A stretch of 64,000 bases of DNA, taken from positions 1,194,501-1,258,500 of the forward strand of contig OOIN01000008.1 of assembly GCA_900323505.1 (NCBI GenBank). Reading direction: 5' to 3'. This document shows positions 50,232 through 59,608 of this stretch, one piece after another. This stretch comes from Ustilago trichophora. Taxonomy: Eukaryota; Basidiomycota; Ustilaginomycetes; Ustilaginales; Ustilaginaceae. Below the pieces are notes generated by a model, which worked only from the letters and a program-made list of their open reading frames with translations, did no database searches and had not been told where the DNA came from. The stretch's first letter is position 1; each line of letters starts with the position of its first letter. The position numbers and the translations under genes are program-made.

Positions 50232-52493
50232 CTATTTCGGCAGTCCGAAAGGTGGCGGTACAGGCAGGGGTCTGAAACGTGCATCGGTCTTTGCTGCCAT
50301 TTCAGGCTTTGTTGGATTCACCACGACTCTCCCCGCGACATCATGTGTGAATCGTGTTGGGGAAGCCAGACCTACCGTGGTATTCTTCCTTTCGAGGCCA
50401 GATTTGGATTTTCGATCTTGCGCATTGGGATGAATTTGAGTTTTGCTTCGATGAGCTTCGGCTTGACGACCTCTATAGTTGCCCACTCCGGCAGCACGGG
50501 CGGTGGTGGTAGGGGTAGGGGTAGGTTCTTCCATGTTGAGAATCAGCGGTTTGATGCTACGAGCACGACGTGCAGCTGTGTTGGAATGATGGAGGGATTT
50601 TTGACGCTCTGGGAAAGCTCCTGGGATTGAAACGTCGCTTCCACCAAAAGTTCCATTGGTACTAGCAGCGGCCGATGACGAATGTGTGAGACTTGCCTCC
50701 TTGGGCAGCTTAGCTTTATCCGAAGAAGCGGTCGAAGAAGAGGAGGAAGAGGAAGAGTGTTTCTCGAGATCGGCCAGTTTCTCGGTGAGCAAGGTGAGTT
50801 CGAGTTTCGGCGGCGATTTACGCGATTGTGCTTTGATCTTGACCGTATCCTTCTTTACAGCGACAGCGGCGGCCGGGACCGGGATGGAAGGTGGTTGGAG
50901 ATGCTTGGGAATCGCTTGGGAGGAAGATGTACGAGGTAGGAGGACTCGAGCGGTACCGAAAGGTTCTCCTGCTTTGAATGCCGCTGGTGTCTTGTGCAGT
51001 TCAGCAGAGGACGAAGGTTGAATGGCCCAACCCGAGGAAGCGGTGGTGAGGACGGGGTTTTGAGTGGCCAGGTTGGATTGACGAAGAGCTCCAGGTTGTT
51101 GAGTGGTGGTGTTGAAGCTGTATGCGTTTCTCTCTGCCATTGGCGGTCTAACCTCTGCTGCACCGGTCGAACCAGCAGTGAGGGAGCGAAGACGATCGGT
51201 AATACGTTGAGACAAACTCCTCCCAACCCCTCCTCCACCATCAGCACCACCACCTTGGAGCATATCATCGTACGCAGCTCTAGCCTGTTCCTCATCCCCA
51301 CCATCCGGACCACCATCGGTCAAAAACTTCGGTCTCACACTACCGAACAATCCATCACCGCTATTCGAAGAAAGATCACTCCTACTCCTCTTCTCCCTCA
51401 AGATCCTCTCCCGGTAACTATCCGCCAGATGCGGAGGCACCGCAAACACTTCATCCCCTACCTCGATGAGTACGCTTCCATCCTGGGTACGTCTGGCAAA
51501 GCTACCGAGCTTCTTCTTCGTCATCGCCCGCCTTATGCTTCGTGCTGCGTTGAGACCTGGTGGGGTGGAAGTGAATCGATCCGAAGAAGAGTTTTTCTTG
51601 CCAGACGAAGGAGAGGTCGAGTCGAACGAGTAGGATTTTTTGAGGTTGTCACGACGTAGTTGATCGTGAGCCAAGGCACGAGCGATGGCGATGAGGAGCA
51701 TGATGGCTAGAATTCCAGCACATGCTAGACCAGCGACGATGAGCGGGAAGAGTTTGTGTTTCGGGTTGAGGAGGGATACGCTCGAATTGTTAGGGGGATC
51801 GTCGGATTGCTGCGAGGCCTTTGTAGGTGTAGCCGAGGGCGTGGATGCAGATGAGGCGGTGGAAGCAGGGGTAGAAGAGGAAGAAGGGGAAGAAGCCGAC
51901 GAGGGCGTGCTTGGAGAAGTGATGATCTTGGACAGCGGTACAGGAGCAGAAGAAGATGCAGGGGGAGGAGCGGGAGAATTGCTACTCGCAGAAGAAGGAG
52001 AGCGATCCGAGCTTTGTGTGGCACTAGCTACATTTGCACCACTACTAGCACTACTTGCATCATTGTTCCCACCTCCGCTGTTCGTCGGAGAAGCAGCAGC
52101 AGCAGCAGCTAGCACAGACGCAGGGACCGCATTCCCCCCATTGCCTCCTCCTCCTCCTCCTCCTCCTCCTCCCATCAAACCAGCCAATCCACCTCCAGGC
52201 AAACCATCATTGCCATTACCGCCAGCGCCAAGATTGCCAGCAGCCGTCTGTGGAAGCATCGAAATCTGCCTCTTCTCCACACCCCTAGGCAAAGGATGAA
52301 CGCTCCACTGCAACGAATCGCCACCGGGTAGATACTTGTGCAGAAGCTGATCAAACAGGTCTCTCTGTGGTTTGTCTGCGGTTACTGCTCTAGCAAAAAC
52401 TCCATTTTCTTCACCACCAAACGACGGAGAAAGGAGAAAAATCGACAACCACACGAATGTCAGCAGCGACAGGGGCTGCTTGACTCGAGTCAT
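50232..52493 (-). CDS. Single-pass membrane protein with Ser-rich ectodomain, function unknown
   Basis: 753 residues. Starts with a signal peptide (TRVKQPLSLLTFVWLSIFLL, about 2-21, ending near FARA). The presumed outside part holds Gly-rich (about 85-130) and Ser/Ala/Thr-rich stretches suited to O-mannosylation. One membrane helix is at about 246-273 (LFPLIVAGLACAGILAIMLLIAIARAL), followed by basic residues. The long cytosolic tail has SYRERILREKRSRSDLSS, SLSQRITDRLRSLT and a Lys-rich final part. This architecture recalls fungal wall-stress sensors (Wsc/Mid2 type) or polarity landmarks, but no cysteine-rich WSC domain is present and no family was recognised. The Met at 52493 was chosen over an in-frame Met 14 codons upstream because it starts the signal peptide cleanly. 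Confidence 0.75.
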   Translation of the reverse strand: MTRVKQPLSLLTFVWLSIFLLSPSFGGEENGVFARAVTADKPQRDLFDQLLHKYLPGGDSLQWSVHPLPRGVEKRQISMLPQTAAGNLGAGGNGNDGLPGGGLAGLMGGGGGGGGGGNGGNAVPASVLAAAAAASPTNSGGGNNDASSASSGANVASATQSSDRSPSSASSNSPAPPPASSSAPVPLSKIITSPSTPSSASSPSSSSTPASTASSASTPSATPTKASQQSDDPPNNSSVSLLNPKHKLFPLIVAGLACAGILAIMLLIAIARALAHDQLRRDNLKKSYSFDSTSPSSGKKNSSSDRFTSTPPGLNAARSIRRAMTKKKLGSFARRTQDGSVLIEVGDEVFAVPPHLADSYRERILREKRSRSDLSSNSGDGLFGSVRPKFLTDGGPDGGDEEQARAAYDDMLQGGGADGGGGVGRSLSQRITDRLRSLTAGSTGAAEVRPPMAERNAYSFNTTTQQPGALRQSNLATQNPVLTTASSGWAIQPSSSAELHKTPAAFKAGEPFGTARVLLPRTSSSQAIPKHLQPPSIPVPAAAVAVKKDTVKIKAQSRKSPPKLELTLLTEKLADLEKHSSSSSSSSTASSDKAKLPKEASLTHSSSAAASTNGTFGGSDVSIPGAFPERQKSLHHSNTAARRARSIKPLILNMEEPTPTPTTTARAAGVGNYRGRQAEAHRSKTQIHPNAQDRKSKSGLERKNTTVGLASPTRFTHDVAGRVVVNPTKPEMAAKTDARFRPLPVPPPFGLPK

Positions 52494-52862
52494 CTTGAAG
52501 GTCGAGTTCTTGAGGTTTTGTTCTTGAAGAGACAAGTCCGGCTTGCCTTATTCGAAAGAGAAAGGTTCTTGAAGTAAAGAAAAAAAAACGTAAAGGTAAA
52601 GGTGAAAAGTTGGTGTTTCGTTGACTTTAACCACTTCGCATCGAGCAGAAATGGACCGTTCTGGAAAGGATACGTTATCAGGCCTGCTGATACAGAATAT
52701 CCACCAATAGAAGAAGAAGCAAGAAAGAGGAAAAGAGGACCCGTCCTCGAAGAAAGAAAAGCTGATCCACCGGATGGTGTGGTATGGGGAATGGATGGAG
52801 GTGAGAAGGGAAAGATTGCGATGAGGAATCGAGTAGATTGGGTTTGGCTGATCTTTCCCCCT

Positions 52863-52894
<32 letters not shown>

Positions 52895-53654
52895 GGGGGA
52901 GGTTGGCGGACAAGCGCGAAGCTTGCACTTGCCAATTGGGAGAAGAGGACGGATGACACTACGCAGATGGGGGAAGATGGAAGTAGAGTTTGCTTCAGCA
53001 AGAGACAACCGCCTTGTACACAAGTCTCTCACTCACGTTCAAAACCGAAGTTCTATTTCAACGTAGCTTACAGCCACAAAGAAATGCCCGACGAGGTCAC
53101 TCACCATTCGCTCAATTCCGCAATATACAATCACCAAAGAGTCGTTCCTATTGCATATACATGCTTGAACGACTCATCAAATTGAACGTTCTGTCAAGCC
53201 CATCTGTGAACACTACCGAAACCAAGGCTGCTGCAACTAAGACGAAGAAGACGAACGAGGCGTGCAGTAAATGACATGTCTCGTCCACCATGTCTTGCCT
53301 TTAAAATTTCAATTTTTATTCTACCGTAAAAATTTAAATTCTTGACCCCACATCATGTCAAAGCTCACTTGTTAAGAAAACCTCGTCTTCCAAAGCCACA
53401 TGGCTTCTTTCTTACCCACCCGTGCAAGGCTCTTGTGCAGGCTCAAGATAAGAATCTACTATATTGTTAAACGGATACAAGTACAACAAGACAATGATGC
53501 GAGTTTTGGGAGAGAGAGAGAGAGAGATGCTTTTGGGTTGGACCAAATGATGTGCGAGACGTAGGACTTTTGAAACGTTTTCTTTGATAGCCTTGAGTTA
53601 GGGATGTCGCTGTTGGAGCGAAGTCCCCACTTGGCCTTTTTTGTTGCTGCGATT
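52494..53654. other. Region upstream of membrane-protein gene
   Basis: 1.16 kb with no recognised gene. It has a CT-rich stretch (52858-52896) that would be GAGA-like on the minus strand, in the promoter area of the minus-strand gene, and an AT-rich patch near 53295-53345. It ends at the 3' end of the aspartate kinase gene. Confidence 0.5.
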
Positions 53655-55571
53655 TTAAAAAAACGACCTTCCAAAAGCGCCAGCTTCCGAATTGCTCGGC
53701 TTTGGACTAACCTCCAACACAGAGTAATGAATCAAGTTGAGCGCCTTTACCGCCAACTTTTCATGCAGAACACAAGAGATATTGATCTCACTTGCGCCCT
53801 GACTGATCATCTCAATGTTGACATTTCCCTCGGCCAAGACGGTAAACATTCGTCCTGCTACACCGACCATGTTTCTCATGTGTTTACCGACCAGACTCAA
53901 GATGGCCATATCGCGAAGGACCGAGACGGTGCCAACCTTTTGCAAGTCGGCTTTGACTTTCTCCAGTGTCCGTGGTCGAAGACCAGCAGCCATGGCCATG
54001 GAAACATGCACCTCGGACGTGGAGATGAGATCGACAACCACCCCGTACTTGTCGAGCGTTCCAAAGATCTTTGCGAAAAAGCCGTGCGAGACGGTCTTGC
54101 GGTTCGAGTGGACGTTGAGCACCAGTACGTTGTCCTTGATGGTCACGGCGGTGGGAAGCTTTCGTTCGCCCATAACGGGACGTGCAGCGTCGGTCTTGGC
54201 CGAGGTGCCCCAGGCGGAAAAGTTGGATTTGGACGCAGACGGAGTCATAGGTGGTCGAGGCTGGTCTACGTGACCATCGACGAGTTTATCTTCCGAAGTG
54301 TCGTGACCTTCGGGGACGTCGGGGAAGATAACGGTGCCCATGCCTGTAGGATTCTCGACGTTTTTGATGCGGATGGGGATGGCCTTCTTGATAGCCTGCT
54401 CCATGGTGAAGGGGTGGATGACTTCGCTACCGTAGTAGGTGAGCTCGGCGGCTTCTTCGGGCGTGATGGCGGGGATCAAGCGGGCAGTGGGCACTTTGCG
54501 AGGATCGGCAGTGAAGACTCCATCGACCTCCTTCCAAATTTGAAGCTCCTTTGCACCCACACCGACGGCACAGAGCGCAGCACACAGATCGGTGTATCCA
54601 CGTCCGATCTGGCTGAGCAGGGAACCGGGGACATTGCCAAAGTAACCGGTGACGACGGGGACACCGGTACAGCTCTTGAGACGCTCACCGAGAGCCTCGC
54701 TAAGCAGGTCGTAGAACGTCTGATCGAGTGTGAACTCTCCCTGGGAGTCCTGGACTGCGTGGGCAGAGAAGGAGGGGTCGACGATGCTCTCGAGCGTAAC
54801 GAGCTCTGCTTCCACTCCAGCATCGCGCAAAGCACCCACTGCGATACGACACGACAAACGCTCTCCGACACCAATGATGATATCCTTCGACTTGGGCGAG
54901 ATCTCTTCGATAATCTTTGCCGCGAGCAAAAAGTCGCGCAACCTGTCGCAGTCTTCGACGATATCGCTTTCGATCTGCTCCAGTAGCGCTTTGTCCTTGG
55001 TCACCGCCTTGCGTGCCGAGGCGATGTGGTCGGAGAGGATGCGATCTACGGTAGCGTTGAATCCGATCGAAGTCTCTGGATCAGAGTCGCTACCGGCATC
55101 GTCGCTCTTTGCGCTTGTGACGACTTGCTTGGCGTTGGAGCCGCCGTTGAGCTTGAGCTGTTCGAGTTTGGTATCGAGCACGTTGCTGCTGAGGGGTTCT
55201 ACGCGGCCCAAGGGGGTGCCGCGGCTGCTGGACCTGCGGGAGAAGGCAGAGCCAGGACGATGTGCGGGAGTCTGTGCGCCACCGTTGGCGAGGGATGCGA
55301 CCGAATTGGAGAGAGATGCGGCGGGGGTATGCGCCTCGTCGAGGGCCTCACTGGCGGCTTGGAGGAGGAGGTTTGTGGTGCCGAGGGCTTTGGTTTGACC
55401 AGAGCGAGCAGAGCATACGATGGCGACCTTGTTACCTGCGAGATAGGAGGGAACGATCTGCTGTGCGATGGTGTCGAGGAACTTGCCGACCGAAGTACCG
55501 CCGTACTTTTGGATGATCCATTCGGCGTTTGGGTCATCGGGAGGTCCGCGAAGATGTGTGGTAGGAGGCAT
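53655..55571 (-). CDS. HOM3: Aspartate kinase (Hom3)
   Basis: 638 residues. Phosphorylates aspartate, the first step toward threonine, methionine and isoleucine. The kinase domain starts with WIIQKYGGTSVGKF (about 18-31) and VAIVCSARSGQTKALGTT. It continues with IIGVGERLSCRIAVGAL, GYFGNVPGSLLSQIGRGYTDLCAAL, LQIWKEVDGVFTADPRKV and AAELTYYGSEVIHPFTMEQA. Two ACT domains, the site of threonine feedback, follow from about residue 470 (LVLNVHSNRKTVSHGFFAKIF, VDLISTSEVHVSMAM, then SLVGKHMRNMVGVAGRMFTVLAEGNVNIEMISQGASEINISCV). Compared with yeast Hom3, a Ser/Gly-rich insertion of about 85 residues lies after the first helices. The start at 55571 was chosen because the in-frame upstream extension is CT-rich leader. 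Confidence 0.95.
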   Translation of the reverse strand: MPPTTHLRGPPDDPNAEWIIQKYGGTSVGKFLDTIAQQIVPSYLAGNKVAIVCSARSGQTKALGTTNLLLQAASEALDEAHTPAASLSNSVASLANGGAQTPAHRPGSAFSRRSSSRGTPLGRVEPLSSNVLDTKLEQLKLNGGSNAKQVVTSAKSDDAGSDSDPETSIGFNATVDRILSDHIASARKAVTKDKALLEQIESDIVEDCDRLRDFLLAAKIIEEISPKSKDIIIGVGERLSCRIAVGALRDAGVEAELVTLESIVDPSFSAHAVQDSQGEFTLDQTFYDLLSEALGERLKSCTGVPVVTGYFGNVPGSLLSQIGRGYTDLCAALCAVGVGAKELQIWKEVDGVFTADPRKVPTARLIPAITPEEAAELTYYGSEVIHPFTMEQAIKKAIPIRIKNVENPTGMGTVIFPDVPEGHDTSEDKLVDGHVDQPRPPMTPSASKSNFSAWGTSAKTDAARPVMGERKLPTAVTIKDNVLVLNVHSNRKTVSHGFFAKIFGTLDKYGVVVDLISTSEVHVSMAMAAGLRPRTLEKVKADLQKVGTVSVLRDMAILSLVGKHMRNMVGVAGRMFTVLAEGNVNIEMISQGASEINISCVLHEKLAVKALNLIHYSVLEVSPKPSNSEAGAFGRSFF

Positions 55572-56842
55572 GTTGTGCGACGAGATATGATGGAAACCAG
55601 ATGCGAGAGTATGTGTTTGTGAGAGATGGAGATGGTGAGAAAGGAGGAGAGGAACGATGTACAGTCTGCTGAGTGAATTTGGAAGGATCAACAGAAGAGG
55701 CAAAAGGGAGAGAGAGAGGGGGAGAGTGGGGGTTGAAGCTGTGACTCGTTGATGCATACAAAATACGCCATTTGCTTCTTTCTTTTTGGAAATCAGACCA
55801 ATCAAAAAATCATACCAAATTCAAGACGCGCCAAACAGCCAATCGTACAAGTGCGCGGAGTGATCCGATCTGTGATTTAGATAAAAGAAGAGAGAGTGAG
55901 AAATCAGTCGCCGTGATATCCTATTCCATCGCCACCACCTTGATGGTCCTCGGCTTCAAGGTAAAAATATCGCTGACTGTCATTTTGCCAAACTCATCAG
56001 GTTGAGAGAGAGCCACGTCGCAGATGATAAACACTTCAGGTGGCGAAGAGAAGTGCTATAACATGCACAAAAAGTCGACTTTCGAAACGATGGAGCCAAG
56101 CCGCGGCCGACCAGCATCTGCAAAATCAAATCGGAATTCGAAGCCCGATCTATCAATGTAACTTTATCAGACTCTAACATCTTTCTTCGTCTCCGAAAAT
56201 GATTCCGAACATCGCCTTGAACCGGAACCAAGTCTCGGCTGGCACCAACGCTAAGTTTGGGACATCAATTTTGTGTGTGCGACACGGGAAGCTATTTTTT
56301 TTTCTTTCTTTGTCTGGGGCCCCCACACTGACATGCTTTGCGTGTGAAACTTCGTAAGTCCCGTTCTTAGCACTCTTTCGCCCCTCCCGAGATCAATCCG
56401 GGCAACTGCTTCGGGAAGCTTGGCACGAGGATTTGCCGGTCGAAAGGGACCTCCTGCTTTCACACATATTTCACACACTTTGCCTTTCGTTGTTGTGCTG
56501 TGATGCTTGGTTCTGAAGTGTGGGCTTGGATCCACTTTCATCTGCCCTCTGTCGACCTGTGCGGCGTCTAAGTTGATCGGATCTCGATTGGTCTATATCG
56601 CACACGGAGATCTTGGAAAGATTAAAAGGCGATCTGTGTGAAATTAGAGGTCCATGTTCGACTGGCATTCTATGTGGCTTCAGAGGAAAGCCGCAAGCGA
56701 GCGGATTTCTTCTTCTTTTTTTTCTCCCACACGGAGCCCGAAGCCAAGCTTAATTTCTTTCTTCTTTTTAAAAAAAATGAAAATTTAAAGCGGAAAAAAA
56801 TGCACAGCCGGCCTCTTTTGTGGTTGCAAGAACGCCGAGAAC

Positions 56843-56864
56843 TACAGTACAGTACAGTACAGTA
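56843..56864. repeat. Tandem ACAGT pentanucleotide, four TACAGTA copies
   Basis: TACAGTACAGTACAGTACAG and two further bases give four overlapping TACAGTA words in a 5-base tandem repeat, in the non-coding region upstream of the Ecl1-like gene. Confidence 0.92.
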
Positions 56865-57118
56865 TTGGCATATCACACCTCGTTACCAGCTTACTTGATG
56901 TGTCGAGTGCCAGCGAAAAACAAAATCGAAGAAGCATCCGGGATTTCGGACCCAGCTCGCTTGTCAGCCGCAAAGCTGGCAAGCTAGCAAGCATGATCGC
57001 CGTCATCCTACTGTACTTTCAAGTAAAGTTGCCGAAGTTGCGACATTGTTTAGGAGGTGTGGGGGTTCACATGACGTACCAATTTTGGATTGGGGGCGGC
57101 TTTCAAACTCTCTTTCTT

Positions 57119-57119
<1 letters not shown>

Positions 57120-57160
<41 letters not shown>
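57120..57160. repeat. Poly-T homopolymer, 41 nt
   Basis: An uninterrupted run of 41 T on the plus strand, outside any recognised gene. It ends abruptly at CCTGTGCGGC. Confidence 0.95.
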
Positions 57161-59608
57161 CCTGTGCGGCAACTTGACAAGGACAACAATGCACATGATT
57201 GAATGCTACCTTTGTCGATGATGGTGGTAAAGAGGGGGTTTCGGCGCTTGGCAATGTCGGAGTGCAACACGATACGATACGATGCGGCATTCAAATGAAC
57301 AAGGAAGAAGGGGCGCTGGTCAAGAGTGGGTGAACGGCGATCTTCACGTCTTGGATACAAAGGCATTTTAGACGCGTTGACTGTCCACTTGCATCGACAG
57401 AAATCATGCACCAGAGTGGTGCGAGTTCGTCCGGCTTACTGAGATTTCGCCGATCCAACCCTAGCCAGTCGGCATTCCAATGTCGACGTCGATACCATCG
57501 GCCCCCCACTTGCGAGAGAGTGAGACGTACAGTATGATCTTTGCACACGCTCTTGTTGAGCAAAGATTTGCTTTGCATTGTTAGTTCGGCAGCAGAGAGA
57601 GACAGAGAGAGAGACAGAGAGAGAGAGAGCGAACCCTAGGGTGCAAAGGACATAGACAGACGCAAGAGCAAGTCCAAGCGAGCCTGACCCTGCCGAAACT
57701 CGGACGCCAAAAAAAAAAAGAAGAAGAAAAGACGGTGAACCGGATACCGAGAGCAGCAGCCCCTGACAGCATGTACTGTAGCAGATGCCAAATTCTGGCG
57801 TGACTTGCAGCGGCAAAGCCAAGAGGGCAAAAAATAGAAACCCATCGCACGTCGTACTGCACACACTTGACACTGCCACGCCGAGTAAGCCGTGTTATGC
57901 TAAGATGCTTACTTTGTCACCTTTGCTGTTGCTGGAGGGTCCATATGGCAACAAAGTCGGCGGATCTGCCACAGCCACACGCACGCATGCACCACACAAC
58001 GGCACCGTCGTGATTCCTCAATTGGGGTCGCACAGTTTGGGCATTGCTTCAATCACCATCTGACTTCGGCCATATGCAACGGTAACTAAAAGTGTGGAAG
58101 TGCAAGATTGTCATGAGGTGTTGAATGATGTCGTGTTGCCGTCTGATTGCCAGCGACATCTTCGGCGAAATGACAAGAAAGTGAAGCTTGACGGCAAAGC
58201 ATGCCGACCTCGAAGATCGCCGCTTTGTTATCCACAGATCGTCTCTGGCACAGCACAACTGATTGAGCGCGTGCGCAACTCGCTTACTGTGCTACTTACT
58301 GTAGCCCGACGCTTAATGAGCCTCAATCACGGACCTCTTCTGCCTTGTTTCGCCCTTAACCCCCTGACCTGAGCTTTCTCCCTGTGATTTCGGAAAGCGC
58401 TGCCGATTCTGGGACAGCCCGTCACACGAGTCAAAGGGAAAGACAGAGAGAGAGAGAGAGACATACTTGTCACGCCCAGCTGCAGTACAGAGGGCGATTC
58501 CACGTTCCCGCTTTTGGAGTTCTGTGTCACATTTCACTTGTGTCGCGCCCTTTTTCTATTTTTTGGGGGGATGTTGCCGACCGAAATGGCACCTTTTCCG
58601 CGCCTTCTCAGATTTCCCCCACGCCCGTCCGGCCCGACTGTTGAGAAAGAGAGAGAGAGTGTGTGTGTGTCGCGTCGTTTCAATCGCCCCCAGGAACTGA
58701 ACTCGGCTTTGCTGCCCTTGTGTAGTATAGCAGTCTCGCAAGACTGGAATGGGAGTCGACGAGTGGCCGCATGAAGTACAAAGGAAAAGAGTCTGATTTG
58801 GTGTATGTGTGCTGTATGTGTATGCATACCTACGCCCACTCTCTGTCAGAGAGAAAGAGAGAGACAAATCACAAAACTAATTGTTATCGCATTTCCCATA
58901 AACGTGTTCTCGCCCTCTCTCTCTCTCGATTCGCTTCGCCTGAATTCCTGCCACACGCACACACACATTCACCGGACAATCTCGAATCTCTCTTTCTCAC
59001 CTGCTCGTCTTCACGTTCCTCACCAAAGCACACCACTCTACTCTCTTCCCACACTCTCGCCGAATCTTTGGCTCCAACCAACAGCAGCCACACACACCAA
59101 CATTCTTTCTACCCCCACCATCCCATCCCCCTTCATCTCCACCTATCAACCACATCCTTCCCCACCACCACCCCTCAGCATCCCGCTTCATCCTTGCTCG
59201 TTTTGAAGCGTCTTTTCTCCACCCGCCAGTCGACCGCATACACGACCTTAGCTAGACTCTTGCGCGACCACATCCCACCTCTGCCATCCAACCACAGCTC
59301 CATCTCATCAGTCCCTCGACACGTCCTACCTCCTCGTCGCATCGCTCAACAATCAGCGCCTACCTTTAGACTGCTATATATCCCCATCCTCCACTGCGAC
59401 TCTCGATCAACCACATATCGTGCCCACATCTGTGATGACCACGAGCTGAACCACATCCTCCGCATCGCTTGATCTGCAACCGACTCTGCCATCGCAGCTC
59501 TTCATCCTACCAATCCATTCCGCGATCCACAGCTTGCCACTACAACACATGCACTCATAGTCTCATCATCCTCCCATCACCATCCCGGCTCTCGCCTCTC
59601 TCGACAAC

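Larger units (their letters stand above)
55572..59608. other. 4 kb region without recognisable genes; long leader of the Ecl1-like gene
   Basis: No convincing gene on either strand. Features: tandem TACAGTA repeat at 56843-56864 and scattered TACTGTA words, T41 at 57120-57160, GAGAGACAGA-rich sequence at 57593-57630, and from about 58850 a long CT/CA-rich stretch up to the ATG at 59609. A plus-strand frame open across 58771-59472 is composed of Ser, His, Thr and Pro codons made by this CT/CA bias and is not called as coding. Confidence 0.5.

Noticed and set aside
53604..54986. 460-codon plus-strand frame opposite aspartate kinase
   Set aside because: Antisense shadow of strongly conserved kinase and ACT motifs; no features of its own.
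58771..59472. 234-codon Ser/His/Thr/Pro frame upstream of the Ecl1-like gene
   Set aside because: Composition is fully explained by CT/CA bias of the leader; no conserved segment.
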